From NCBI GenBank assembly GCA_024998595.1, contig JACOEK010000002.1:124001-188000 (forward strand): a DNA stretch of 64,000 nucleotides, in the 5' to 3' direction. The notes under the pieces are model-generated. The model was given only the letters and a program-made list of their open reading frames with translations, ran no database searches and had not been told where the DNA came from. This stretch comes from Nitrospira sp. Its GTDB lineage: Bacteria > Nitrospirota > Nitrospiria > Nitrospirales > Nitrospiraceae. Positions 44,187 to 54,140 of this stretch are shown here, in pieces. The translations under genes were made by a program, and so were the position numbers. Within the stretch, counting starts at the first letter, position 1, and each line of letters begins with the position of its first letter.

Positions 44187-45704
44187 TTACTGCGGAGGAA
44201 CGGGCGGGATCAATTCGGCCACTTTCTCGATAATGGCCTGAGGCATAAACGGTTTTTGCAGGTAGGCCGCTTGCGCATCCACCCCGTGGGACACCAGCAT
44301 GTCCCCGGCATAGCCGGAAATATAGAGCACCTTAATCTTGGGAAACATCGTCCTGGCCCCCTGGGCCAACACGGAAGCTTTCATACGCGGCAGGATCACG
44401 TCGGTGATCAACAGGTCGCAACCGCCTTTTCTCAATTGCAACATTTGCAGCGCCTCGACGCCGTCGGCCGCCGCTAACACTTCATAGCCCTGATCCCGCA
44501 GCACGGCCGCCACCAGACGTCGAATACCCTCATCGTCTTCGACCAAGAGAATGGTCGCACAGGTCGCCGGAAGCCGTCGTGACGCCGCCACCTGTTCGGT
44601 GTCCGCGGATTGTGACTGCACGCGCGGCAACATCACCGTAAAACGCGAGCCTCGTCCAGGCTGGCTGGTCACATCGATGTATCCGCGGCTCTCCTTCACG
44701 ATTCCATAGACAGTGGCCAACCCCAATCCCGTCCCCTTCTCAAATTCCTTGGTCGTGAAATAGGGTTCAAAAATATGGGCGAGGGTCTCAGCATCGATCC
44801 CGCATCCCGTGTCCTCGACGACAAGAGTGACGTAGTGACCAGGCACCGCTCCGGGGTGGGTTCGCACATAATTCTCGTCGAGATCGGTATTGCCCGTCTC
44901 GATCGTCAGGATGCCCCCTTCGGCCATGGCATCGCGGGCGTTCAGCGCGAGGTTCAGCAACACCTGCTCAATCTGCACCGGGTCACCCAGGACATGGCCG
45001 GCCTGCGGATGCAACACAATGACCGTTTGAATCTGCTCTCCGATCAGCCGGCGCAAAATATCTTCCATGTCGCGCACCAGCGTATTGAGGTGCACATCAC
45101 GCTGCTCCAGGACCTGACGCCGACTGAAGGTTAACAACTTCTTCGTCAGGGCTGCGGCTCGCGTGCCGGCCTGTCCGATCATTTCGACTTCGTGGTGCAG
45201 CGGATGCGATCCCAGCTGCTGCGCGACGCGGTGCGCATGGCCGATGACGACCATGAGGAGATTATTGAAGTCATGCGCGATGCCCGCAGCTAATCGCCCC
45301 AGCGCCTCCATCTTCTGCGACTGCCGCAGGCTTTGCTCGTCCTGTTTGCGCTTCGTCAGATCGATGATCGTCTCGATGACATGAACACGGCCGTCTCTCG
45401 TCGGAGCCTTCGCCCAATGCACCAACAGGTGGCGGCCATTCGGCATCTCCACCTGCTCCGATACCACGCCCTCGCGACGCAGGGACTCGGGCATGCGGCA
45501 AAATTCGCACGGCGCCGTCTTTCCCGCGATCTTTTCGTAACAGGGGGAACCGGCCATGTCGCCGAATGCACCCAGACTGGTCTGGTTTTGAAACTGCACG
45601 GAATGGTCGGCAGGATCGATCACCGTCACAATGACCGGCTGCGAATTCAGCAACAGCTGCGGATCATACGAGAGACCGTCTGGCGAGTGCGAAGAAGCGG
45701 GCAT
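44187..45704 (-). CDS. Hybrid sensor histidine kinase (PAS-HisKA-HATPase-REC)
   Basis: 505 residues, soluble. A PAS-like N-terminal domain (about 15-120) carries a Cys group C55-x10-C66-x2-C69, seen in some redox or cluster-binding PAS proteins. HisKA has the phospho-His (H144) in LAAGIAHDFNNLL. HATPase motifs are NLALNARDAMAEGG and FTTKEFEKGTGLGLATVYGI. The C-terminal receiver (about 385-500) has its Asp in LLITDVILPRM. There is no separate response regulator nearby, so a distant partner is likely. It is on the same strand as mgtA, 147 bp downstream. Confidence 0.92.
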   Translation of the reverse strand: MPASSHSPDGLSYDPQLLLNSQPVIVTVIDPADHSVQFQNQTSLGAFGDMAGSPCYEKIAGKTAPCEFCRMPESLRREGVVSEQVEMPNGRHLLVHWAKAPTRDGRVHVIETIIDLTKRKQDEQSLRQSQKMEALGRLAAGIAHDFNNLLMVVIGHAHRVAQQLGSHPLHHEVEMIGQAGTRAAALTKKLLTFSRRQVLEQRDVHLNTLVRDMEDILRRLIGEQIQTVIVLHPQAGHVLGDPVQIEQVLLNLALNARDAMAEGGILTIETGNTDLDENYVRTHPGAVPGHYVTLVVEDTGCGIDAETLAHIFEPYFTTKEFEKGTGLGLATVYGIVKESRGYIDVTSQPGRGSRFTVMLPRVQSQSADTEQVAASRRLPATCATILLVEDDEGIRRLVAAVLRDQGYEVLAAADGVEALQMLQLRKGGCDLLITDVILPRMKASVLAQGARTMFPKIKVLYISGYAGDMLVSHGVDAQAAYLQKPFMPQAIIEKVAELIPPVPPQ

Positions 45705-45851
45705 GGGCGTCCTCGTGGGGATTGGAGCGTGGAAGAATGACCGAACGAACCAGCTCTCTCTGGTTGTACTACATCACCACGTACAGTCAAGGAGATGATC
45801 GATTGTATGGCAGACGCGTGACGTAGGAATTTCGGAAGTGCGCGAGGTCGC

Positions 45852-48377
45852 TCAGTGACCATTGTTCGCATGCCGGTAGAACAGCTTTTTCGCCAGTTCG
45901 GCCGCCGCGACATAGCCAAGAAGAATTCCGAGCAGCGCTGCCCAAAAGATGGGCGGAAGCGGTTCGAATCCTAGGAATGTTCCCACCGGTGTCATCGGCA
46001 GCAGCATGGTCGCCAGTCCAGTCAGAAGCGTCGTAAGCAGCAGCGCCGTAGAGGGCCGGCTACTATAGAACGGCCGGCGGGTGCGAATGACCAGGACGAT
46101 TAACGACGCCGAAAGCACGGACTCGACAAACCACCCGGTGCGAAATTGGCCGGTCGTCGAGTGCAACAGCAGCAAGAGGACGCCGAATGTGAGGTAGTCG
46201 AACAGGGAACTCACCAGGCCGAAGGTGAGCATGAATCGTCGGATGAACGGAATGTCCCATCGGCGAGGCCGCTCGATCAGTTCGTGATCGACCCGGTCGG
46301 TGGCGATAGTCATTTCGGGAAGGTCCGTCAAAACATTCGTCAGCAAGATCTGTTTCGGCAGCAACGGAAGAAACGGCAAGAACAACGAGGCCCCGGCCAT
46401 ACTGAACATGTTGCCGAAGTTTGCGCTGGTGGCCATGAACACATACTTCAAAGTGTTTGAGAAAGTCATGCGCCCCTCGCGGACGCCTTGCACCAGCACG
46501 CTCAGATCGTGCTCCAACAACACCAGATCGGCGGCTTCTTTGGCGACATCGACGGCGCTATCGACCGAAATGCCGACATCCGCAGCGTGGAGCGCCGGGG
46601 CATCGTTGATCCCGTCGCCCAGATATCCGACGACATTCCCGGACGCGCGCAGCGCACGGATGATGCGTTCCTTTTGATTAGGCTCAATTTCCGCGAAGAT
46701 ATCGATACTGTTCGCGCGCGTGCGTAGCGCGTCGTCGCTCATGCCGCGCAGATCAGTCCCGGTCAGCAGGCGCGGATGGTCCAGCCCAACCGCTCGCCCG
46801 ACGTACGCCGCCACCAGCGCCTGATCCCCGGTCACCATTTTCAAGGACACGCCCAGGCCTTTGAGTGCCGCAACGGTGCCGGCCATCCCCGGCTTCGGAG
46901 GGTCGGCAAACACCAGCAATCCCAGGAAGGTCATGGCTGTTTCATGCTCTTTCGACACACGCTCGGCGGAGTCCATGTCACGGCTGGCAAGCCCCAGCGT
47001 ACGGAATCCCTCTGCACTCAATTCCCGAACCCGTTGCCGAACGAACGACTGAACCTGATCGATCGGTACGACGGTGCCGTCCGCCTGCTCCGCATCCAGA
47101 CAGATCGCCAACATGCTCTCGACGGCGCCTTTGGTGATCAACAGATGCGTCTGGGGAGTCGCCACCAGGATCGAGAGCCGTTTGCGGACGAAGTCGTAGG
47201 GTTCTTCTTCCAGCTTGCGATACCCGCTCAGGTCCAGCGCCTGATGCCGGCGCAGGGCTTCGTCGAGCGGATTCGGGAATCCGGTTTCGAACATCGCGTT
47301 CGCGTAGGCGAGGAATAACACCTTCTCGCTTGGTTGCCCCTGGAGATTCAAGGCGGCGTGGAGCCGCATGGAACCTTCGGTCAGCGTGCCGGTTTTGTCG
47401 GAGCACAACACGTTCATGCTGCCGAAGTTTTCGATCGAAGCCAGGCGTTTGACGACCACCCTCTGTTGCGCCATGCGTTTCGCGCCGTGGGAAAGATTGA
47501 CACTGATGATGGCCGGCAGCAGCTGAGGAGTCAGGCCCACAGCCAACGCCATGGAGAAGAGAAAGGATTCGAGAACCGGGCGCGCCAGGTACACGTTGAC
47601 GGCAAATATCGAGAGCACCAGGAGCAGCGTGACTTCCAGCAACAGATAGCCGAATCGGCGGACACCACGCTCAAATTCCGTTTCGGGAGCCCGCACTTGC
47701 ATCCGATTGGCGATGCGGCCGAATTCCGTGTCCTTGCCCACAGCCACGATCAGAGCCCGCGCCTGCCCGCTCACCACATGGGTTCCCAGAAACAGGCTGT
47801 TCGTTCGTTTCTGCAAGGAGGCCTCGGCCGTCAGCGTCGCCACCGATTTTTCAGCCGGATAGGTTTCCCCCGTCAAGGTCGCCTCGTCGACGAACAGATC
47901 CTTGGCCTCAAGCAGCCTGGCGTCCCCGGGGAGACTGGAGCCTGCCGAAAGCTCGACGATGTCGCCTGGCACGATGTGATCGGCAGGAACTTCTTGTAAC
48001 TCGCCATCCCTCCGTGCACGAGCCGTAATTTGCACGAGTGCCAACAGCCCGGCCACGGCACGGGCCGCGCTGTACTCCTGCCAAAAGCTCAACAGCGCGC
48101 TGACGAGAATGATGGCCAGGATGATCAGTGCATCGCTATGTTCTGCGAGGAAAAACGATACGCCGGAAGCGAAGAGCAGGATAAGGATAATGGGGCTTCG
48201 GAATTGAGCCAGCAGGAGCCGGACGGGGTGATTATCCCGCTGCGGTTTCAGCCGGGCGGATGCGGAGACGGCCTGCCGTTGTTCGGCCTCGGCCGTGCTC
48301 AGCCCCTCCGGGGTGACACGCAACTCACGGAGCAGCTCATCCAGGGGGCGTGCCCAGAACGGGTGTCCATTCGTCAT
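45852..48377 (-). CDS. mgtA: Mg2+-translocating P-type ATPase, MgtA-like
   Basis: 841 residues from ATG 48377. LCSDKTGTLTEGSM contains the phosphorylated Asp, and LTGETYPAEKS is the actuator loop. The M4 segment AVGLTPQLLPAIISVNLSHGAKRM followed by VVVKRLASIENFGSMNVL is characteristic of the MgtA/MgtB type IIIB pumps, as is NVLTDLPEMTIATDRVD. These carry Mg2+ inward. It starts 17 bp after the RND gene stop, so it belongs to the heavy-metal efflux operon. No Mg2+ leader sensor is visible before it. Confidence 0.9.
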   Translation of the reverse strand: MTNGHPFWARPLDELLRELRVTPEGLSTAEAEQRQAVSASARLKPQRDNHPVRLLLAQFRSPIILILLFASGVSFFLAEHSDALIILAIILVSALLSFWQEYSAARAVAGLLALVQITARARRDGELQEVPADHIVPGDIVELSAGSSLPGDARLLEAKDLFVDEATLTGETYPAEKSVATLTAEASLQKRTNSLFLGTHVVSGQARALIVAVGKDTEFGRIANRMQVRAPETEFERGVRRFGYLLLEVTLLLVLSIFAVNVYLARPVLESFLFSMALAVGLTPQLLPAIISVNLSHGAKRMAQQRVVVKRLASIENFGSMNVLCSDKTGTLTEGSMRLHAALNLQGQPSEKVLFLAYANAMFETGFPNPLDEALRRHQALDLSGYRKLEEEPYDFVRKRLSILVATPQTHLLITKGAVESMLAICLDAEQADGTVVPIDQVQSFVRQRVRELSAEGFRTLGLASRDMDSAERVSKEHETAMTFLGLLVFADPPKPGMAGTVAALKGLGVSLKMVTGDQALVAAYVGRAVGLDHPRLLTGTDLRGMSDDALRTRANSIDIFAEIEPNQKERIIRALRASGNVVGYLGDGINDAPALHAADVGISVDSAVDVAKEAADLVLLEHDLSVLVQGVREGRMTFSNTLKYVFMATSANFGNMFSMAGASLFLPFLPLLPKQILLTNVLTDLPEMTIATDRVDHELIERPRRWDIPFIRRFMLTFGLVSSLFDYLTFGVLLLLLHSTTGQFRTGWFVESVLSASLIVLVIRTRRPFYSSRPSTALLLTTLLTGLATMLLPMTPVGTFLGFEPLPPIFWAALLGILLGYVAAAELAKKLFYRHANNGH

Positions 48378-48394
48378 CGTCTCGAGCACTCCCC

Positions 48395-51300
48395 TCACAC
48401 CCACTCCGGAGCATGTTCTTTCGCGATCTCCTGTTCGGCAAACGTCCGATACAGGGCCGGAAGGACCAGCAGCGTCAGCGCCGTGGACGTGAACAGGCCT
48501 CCCACGACCACCGTGGCCAAAGGCCGTTGAACCTCCGCCCCGATGCCCTGCGCCAATACCAGCGGCAAGAGGCCGAGTAACGTCGTCATCATCGTCATCA
48601 CCACCGGGCGAAGTCGTAAGACACAGCCCGTCATGATCGCCGCCTCAGTCTGCTGCCCTTCGTTTCGCAGCTGGTTGATGTAGGACACCAGCACGATGCC
48701 GTTTCCCACCGCCAACCCGAAGAGTTCGATAAACCCGATGGAGGCGGGCACGCTCAGATACTGATCGCTGAGCCACAACGACACGACACCACCGATCAAG
48801 GCAAACGGCAGGTTCAGGATGATCAAGGAGGCGTACCGCAGCGAATGGAAGGCCCAGAAAAGCAGAAAGAACACCAAGCCGAGCGTGACCGGCACCACCA
48901 CCAACAGCCGCGCATTCGCGCGTTCCATATTCTCGAACGCCCCGCCCCACGCCACCGTATACCCGTGCGGCAATCGCATCCGTTCGGCCAATAACTTCCG
49001 GCCTTCATCCACGACACTGCCGATGTCACGCCCTACCACATTGAACCCGATATAGATCCGCCGCTTCGCCTGCTCACGGCTGATACGCGCCGGGCCCTCC
49101 CGCATGTCGATGGTCGCCAGCTCACTCAAGGGAATCGGCGCGCCGGATGCGGACCGTACCCGAATATCTCCGATGGCTCCGATACTGTTGCGAGAGGGCT
49201 CCGGGAAACGCAGGGTCAGCTGAAATCGACGCTCGCCTTCGTACACCTGCGTGGCCGGTTTGCCGCCGATCGCTGTCGTGATGATATCGTGCACATCCGA
49301 CACGTTGATCCCATACCGGGCGATTTTCTCCCGATCGATGTCGATCGTCAGATAGGGCTGTCCGGCAACCTGTTCGACCTTGACGTCTTTGACCCCTTCC
49401 ACCGACCGCATCAGCTCCGCGATGACTTCGGCGTTCTGATACAGCAGATCGAGATCGTCTCCGAACAACTTGATGGCGCATTCCGTGCGGATACCGGAGA
49501 TCAACTCATCGACCCGCTCCTGGATCGGCTGGCTCATCAGGACGGAAATTCCGGGAATCTCTGCAAGACGCTTCCGGATCGCATCGACCAATCCCGATTG
49601 GGTTTGCGCCGTTGTCCAGCCATTGCGCGGACGCAGCGTCACGATCGGATCGCTCTCATTCGGCTCCTCCGGACCGACGGCGATATCGGGGCGTCCGATC
49701 TTGCTCACCGACATCTGCACTTCCGGAAACTCCAGCATGGCTTTCTGCGTTTGCTTCTCAATCGCGATCGACTCCGGCAACGAGACACTCGGCAGCCGCA
49801 CGATTTGCGGCGTCAACGCGCCCTCCTCCAGAATCGGAATGAATTCCCGTCCCACAAACGGAAGCAGGGTCAGGCTCGCCAACACCACCCCCGTCGATCC
49901 CAGCAACACCGGCGTCCGATGGTCGAGTGTCCACCGCAGCACCGGCTGATAGCGGGCCTTCATCCACCGGGTGAGCCGGGTTTCCTCCGGATGGTCACCG
50001 CGCAAGATCAGGGACGCCAGCACCGGAGAGAGGGTCAAGGTGACGACCACCGACATCAGCAGCGAAATGACCAGCGTATAGGCTAACGGTGCGAACATTT
50101 TCCCTTCCATCCCGTGCAAGGTCATCAGGGGCAGGAAGACGACGCTGATGATCAGAATCCCGAACACGATCGGCCGCCCCACTTCGCTGGTGGCGCGGAA
50201 AATCACCTCCAGCCGGGACCGCTGATGCAGATGATTGTCGGAGAGATGGCGATACACATTCTCCACCACCACCAGCGATCCGTCGGCAATTTCTCCGATC
50301 CCGATTGCCAGGCCACCCAAGGTCATGAGGTTGGCGGAAAGCCCTACACGCTGCATCACGAGGAATGTCATGAGCGGTGTGACCACCAGAGAGACGGTGA
50401 CAACGATCGCGCTTCGCACATGGCCCAGAAACAGGAAAAACACCAGGGTGACCAGGACGATGCCCTCTATCAAAGCATCGCGCACGGTATTGATGGCCGC
50501 CGTGACGAGCTCGATCCGGTCATAAAACGGGATGATCTTCATACCTTCCGATAACAATCCTTCTCGCTGAATCGTGTCGACCCGGCGTTTCACGGCCTGG
50601 ACGACTTCCCGCGCATTGCCTCCGCGCAGCATCAGCACCGTGCCCGTCACCACCTCCCGCTCGCCGTTTAATACGGCCGCGCCATGGCGCACTGCATGAC
50701 CGATACGCACCTCTGCCACATCACGAACGAATACGGGTGTGCCGCCCGCTTCCTTGACGACGATGCGCTCGATATCGGGCAGGGTTTTGATGAGTCCCAA
50801 GCCTCGCACAATGGCGCGTTCCGCATGCCGTTCCAGCACATTACCGCCGGAATTGGCATTATTCTTCTGCACCGCCTCGTAGATGTCGTGCAGCGTCAGG
50901 CTGTATTTGCGTAACTTGTCGGGATCTACCAGCACTTGGAACTGCTTCACGAATCCGCCCAGGCCGTTCACATCGATCACACCCGGCACACTTTTCAAGA
51001 GGGGGCGGAGCACCCAGTCCTGCACGGTCCGCTGATTCGTCAGTTCCGCCTCTATTACCCCGGTATCCGTCGCATGGGCTTGCGGGCCTTCGACATAATA
51101 TTGATAGATCTCCCCCAGGCCGGTCGTCACGGGAGCCAGGACCGGTTCGATCCCCACCGGCAACCGCTCCTTAACGGCCATGATTCGCTCCAGCACCAAC
51201 TGTCGGGCGAAATACACATCCACATCGTCTTCGAACACCACCGTCAACTGAGAGAGCGCGAACTTGGACAATGAGCGGATTTCCGTCAGCCCCGGAAGCC

Positions 51301-51523
51301 CGTTCATCTGCAGCTCGATCGGATAGGTAATGAAGCGCTCCACTTCAACGGGAGAAAGGCCAGGTGCTTCGGTCAACACCTGCACCTGCACATTGGTCAC
51401 GTCCGGGTAGGCATCGATGGGGATGGATTGAAAGGCGAACAGGCCGGCCACAGATAAAATGCAGGCCAGTCCAATGACGAGGATCGATTGGCGGAGCGAG
51501 AACTCCAGCAGTGAGGCAATCAT
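48395..51523 (-). CDS. Heavy-metal efflux RND transporter (HME family, CzcA/CusA-like)
   Basis: 1042 residues with twelve membrane helices and two large periplasmic loops. The N-terminus (FSLRQSILVIGLACILSVAG, then DAYPDVTNVQVQV) and ERFITYPIELQMNGLPG are typical of HME-RND pumps. In TM4 it has AIGIGEIADGSLVVVEN: the central Asp and the Glu are kept, but the first Asp of the CzcA motif DFG-x3-D is replaced by Gly. That makes divalent specificity uncertain and the CusA-like monovalent class possible. It overlaps the adaptor gene by 4 bp. No outer-membrane channel gene lies in the operon. Confidence 0.93.
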   Translation of the reverse strand: MIASLLEFSLRQSILVIGLACILSVAGLFAFQSIPIDAYPDVTNVQVQVLTEAPGLSPVEVERFITYPIELQMNGLPGLTEIRSLSKFALSQLTVVFEDDVDVYFARQLVLERIMAVKERLPVGIEPVLAPVTTGLGEIYQYYVEGPQAHATDTGVIEAELTNQRTVQDWVLRPLLKSVPGVIDVNGLGGFVKQFQVLVDPDKLRKYSLTLHDIYEAVQKNNANSGGNVLERHAERAIVRGLGLIKTLPDIERIVVKEAGGTPVFVRDVAEVRIGHAVRHGAAVLNGEREVVTGTVLMLRGGNAREVVQAVKRRVDTIQREGLLSEGMKIIPFYDRIELVTAAINTVRDALIEGIVLVTLVFFLFLGHVRSAIVVTVSLVVTPLMTFLVMQRVGLSANLMTLGGLAIGIGEIADGSLVVVENVYRHLSDNHLHQRSRLEVIFRATSEVGRPIVFGILIISVVFLPLMTLHGMEGKMFAPLAYTLVISLLMSVVVTLTLSPVLASLILRGDHPEETRLTRWMKARYQPVLRWTLDHRTPVLLGSTGVVLASLTLLPFVGREFIPILEEGALTPQIVRLPSVSLPESIAIEKQTQKAMLEFPEVQMSVSKIGRPDIAVGPEEPNESDPIVTLRPRNGWTTAQTQSGLVDAIRKRLAEIPGISVLMSQPIQERVDELISGIRTECAIKLFGDDLDLLYQNAEVIAELMRSVEGVKDVKVEQVAGQPYLTIDIDREKIARYGINVSDVHDIITTAIGGKPATQVYEGERRFQLTLRFPEPSRNSIGAIGDIRVRSASGAPIPLSELATIDMREGPARISREQAKRRIYIGFNVVGRDIGSVVDEGRKLLAERMRLPHGYTVAWGGAFENMERANARLLVVVPVTLGLVFFLLFWAFHSLRYASLIILNLPFALIGGVVSLWLSDQYLSVPASIGFIELFGLAVGNGIVLVSYINQLRNEGQQTEAAIMTGCVLRLRPVVMTMMTTLLGLLPLVLAQGIGAEVQRPLATVVVGGLFTSTALTLLVLPALYRTFAEQEIAKEHAPEWV

Positions 51524-52758
51524 GGCGTGGGCTCGATTTTGTGAATATCGAACTCCGACTTGATTGCAAAGGCCCCTTTGACGACCACGTCCTCACCCTC
51601 ACGCAGCCCCTCCAGGACGAGAACCTTTCCATCCAGTTCGTCTCCCAGAATCACCCGGCGCGGTTCAAAGCGATTGGCCGGTTGCCGCACGAACAGCATT
51701 TTGCCCGTGCCGTCCTGCTGCACTGCTGCGAGCGGCACCGCCAACGCCTCCGGTTGAGGCGACGCGAAGACACGGACCATGGCAAACATCTCCGGCTTCA
51801 AGGTTCGATCGGGATTGAGCACGGTGACACGAACACGCATCGTCCTGGTCGATGGGTCGAGGACATCGCTGATATAGGTCACGGTGCCGGAGAACAGCGC
51901 ATGCGGATAGGCCGGAATCATCACATGAACCCGGTCCTTCAGACGAATGAAGCGCACGTCTTTTTCCGGCACGTTGGCCACTACCCAGACATCGGACAGG
52001 TCGGCGACGGTGAAACAGTTCCGCGAGGTCTCCACCACTTCGCCCCGCGTGATATTGCGCATGATCACGCGGCCTGCAAAAGGCGCGCGAATCGCCACGT
52101 CGGAACGGATCGTCTGCTCGCGTTCGAGACGTTGAATTTCCTGAGCCGGCAACCCCAGTAGCGCCAGCCGATGCGAGGCTTCCCGCGCATCGGCGCGCGC
52201 GGTTTTCATTTCCGCTTCCCGGCGTTGCAACTCGGCCAGGCTGATCGCACGATGCGCATGGAGATTTTCGGCCCGCTCGAAAGCCAACTGCGCTTCATGT
52301 TGCCTCGCCGCCGCCTTGAGGTAGACGCCTTCGGCCATCCCGAGATCGGCACTGTCGAGCAACGCCAGCCGCTCGCCCTTCTTCACATCCTTGCCCACAT
52401 CGACCAGCACCTCGACGACCCTGCCTCGAATGAGGGTCGTGACTTCCGCCAGTTCATTCTCGTTGGCTTGTACAGTCGCAGGAAATTCGCGATGGAAGGT
52501 AAACGACTCCTTTTTGACCGTCATCACCTCGATGCCGGCACGGGCAATTTCAGGGTCGGTCAGTTGCACCATCCCGTTGGCGGCTCTGCTCACCGGCTTG
52601 CCGGCCGGGGGAGCTACGGGCGCGTCCCGATCGCAGGCGGCTGCCGATATGAGGAACAGCCCTATCACCAGGTATCGTCCCGCATGAGAACGCCAGTCAC
52701 CGGATCGCCGATGCTGTTCCGCTGAATTCAGTCTGGAAACCCCGGCTGGCTCTGTCAT
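51520..52758 (-). CDS. RND efflux periplasmic adaptor (membrane fusion protein), lipoprotein
   Basis: 412 residues from ATG 52758; TTG 52782 is an alternative start with GAGGAA upstream. The signal LVIGLFLISAAAC ends in a lipobox Cys. The adaptor fold includes a hairpin domain with VLVDVGKDVKKGERLALLDS, the helical part RAENLHAHRAISLAELQRREAE and the barrel AVIRAPFAGRVIMRNITRGE-like strand region. It bridges the RND pump to an outer-membrane channel. It is coupled to the RND gene by a 4 bp overlap. No Met-rich metal site is evident. Confidence 0.9.
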   Translation of the reverse strand: MTEPAGVSRLNSAEQHRRSGDWRSHAGRYLVIGLFLISAAACDRDAPVAPPAGKPVSRAANGMVQLTDPEIARAGIEVMTVKKESFTFHREFPATVQANENELAEVTTLIRGRVVEVLVDVGKDVKKGERLALLDSADLGMAEGVYLKAAARQHEAQLAFERAENLHAHRAISLAELQRREAEMKTARADAREASHRLALLGLPAQEIQRLEREQTIRSDVAIRAPFAGRVIMRNITRGEVVETSRNCFTVADLSDVWVVANVPEKDVRFIRLKDRVHVMIPAYPHALFSGTVTYISDVLDPSTRTMRVRVTVLNPDRTLKPEMFAMVRVFASPQPEALAVPLAAVQQDGTGKMLFVRQPANRFEPRRVILGDELDGKVLVLEGLREGEDVVVKGAFAIKSEFDIHKIEPTP

Positions 52759-52830
52759 GCGTCGATCATCTGCCTTGCGCAACCCTGCTATTCCTCAGAA
52801 CAGCAGGGACCATGCCGTGAGAGAGTCCTG

Positions 52831-52879
52831 ATTTCGTGAGAAATGGAAGCCGGTAGCAGCGTTTTGCTACGCTACCGGC
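52831..52879. repeat. Two adjacent hairpins between the universal stress gene and the adaptor gene
   Basis: ATTTC-GTGA-GAAAT (52831-52844) and a 9 bp stem GCCGGTAGC (52849-52857) with GCTACCGGC (52871-52879), extended inside by AGC/GCT. On the - strand, a T-rich stretch follows the larger stem, so it may end the universal-stress transcript. The rest of the 328 bp gap (52759-53086) shows no gene; a GGTTCGAACC near 53035 is not part of a tRNA. Confidence 0.5.
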
Positions 52880-53086
52880 AACGAGAGCGGGGTGAAATGC
52901 CACAAACTGTCTTGTTGGCCTCGGGGAGAACCAGCAGCGCTACGGACATTCCCAGAATCTGCCGCAGGCTGTAAAGAAAGACCGTCCAGCAAGGTCCGTA
53001 ACCGCCAAGACAAGCACCTGTCCCGTGACCCTAGGTTCGAACCCCTGCACGATGCGAAAGACCGCTAGCGGCCTTCATCAGCCTGC

Positions 53087-53941
53087 TTAACGGACTACGA
53101 GTACCGAGCAATGACTATGCTGAACAACCTTGGTTGACACGCTGCCAAGAAGGAATCGAGCGACCGCGCCCATACCCTTAGCCCCGGTCACAATCAGGTC
53201 CACCTTTTTCTTAGACGCTACTTTTAAAATCTCCTCGGCCGGTTTGCCGAGTTGCACGACTTCATCGACGACGTACCCGGCCTTGATCAGTTTGTTGGCA
53301 CATTGCTCCACCAACCGTGCGCCGGCTTCTTTTATTTCCGGATATTTCAGGAACGGCATTGCATGCATTACCACCACATCGATCGGCTCAAATCCTTCCC
53401 TCGCTTCCGGCTGAAATTTGGTCAACAAAAAGCGCAGGGCTTTTTCCGAGGCCTTCGATCCGTCGGCTGCAAAGAGAATCCGACTCACCGGACGCGGCTG
53501 CTCCTTCACGACCAGCACCGAGCAGGGGGCATGCAGTGTGACTTGTGTCGAGATACTCCCGAGCATCAACCGGTCGAGTGCATCTAACCCCCGACTCCCG
53601 ATCGCGACCATCCCGTCCCGCTGTGGCGCCCGATCGAGAATCGTCGGACCGGCAGGCCCGCGCTCTGACAGCAGTTTCCCCTTCAACTTTAGGGATGCCA
53701 TCTGCGCCTTCGCTTCGGTCATGGTCGTTTTCCCGCGCGCTTCGATCCGTTTGATTTCTTCTTGAATAAACGGCTCGTTGCCGATCACCACCGGCTGAAA
53801 CATGAAGGGCGCGCGCAAGGCTTCGACGTCCGTCACATGCAGAAGAGTCACCTCCGGCTTGTCGGCAAAGGGCATTCTCGCCACCCACTCCGTCGCCCAC
53901 TTGCCATACTTGGATCCATCCGTCGCAATCAACACTTTCAT
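53087..53941 (-). CDS. Tandem universal stress protein (two UspA domains)
   Basis: 284 residues from ATG 53941 (GAGGGAC upstream). Two UspA domains (about 1-140 and 150-284) each begin with a strand and Asp (LIATDGSKYG, ILFAADGSKA) and each carries a nucleotide-binding loop, GSRGLDALDRLMLGS and GAKGMGAVARFLLGS. Such proteins bind ATP and respond to starvation, redox and metal stress. It lies upstream of the heavy-metal efflux genes, separated by hairpins, so it is probably independently expressed. Confidence 0.93.
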   Translation of the reverse strand: MKVLIATDGSKYGKWATEWVARMPFADKPEVTLLHVTDVEALRAPFMFQPVVIGNEPFIQEEIKRIEARGKTTMTEAKAQMASLKLKGKLLSERGPAGPTILDRAPQRDGMVAIGSRGLDALDRLMLGSISTQVTLHAPCSVLVVKEQPRPVSRILFAADGSKASEKALRFLLTKFQPEAREGFEPIDVVVMHAMPFLKYPEIKEAGARLVEQCANKLIKAGYVVDEVVQLGKPAEEILKVASKKKVDLIVTGAKGMGAVARFLLGSVSTKVVQHSHCSVLVVR

Positions 53942-54140
53942 AGGTTGTCCCTCATCGTTCAATCTGTTGCCAACATATCAAGACTCTCCCAGCAAGACCT
54001 GGGCCGCGCTGCCGCATCTTCGCCTCAACCGATCGGCGGGTCAATAGGTTCGTTGATTCGAGAGTGGCGGATGAGGGTGATAGATGAGGGAGGGACGAAA
54101 CGGTCATCTCGAACGGCCGGACAGGAGCGACAGGCCCTGT

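Noticed and set aside
53030-53045. GGTTCGAACC, like the T-arm of a tRNA
   Set aside because: The flanking bases do not form a T-stem or acceptor stem on either strand, and no anticodon arm is found.
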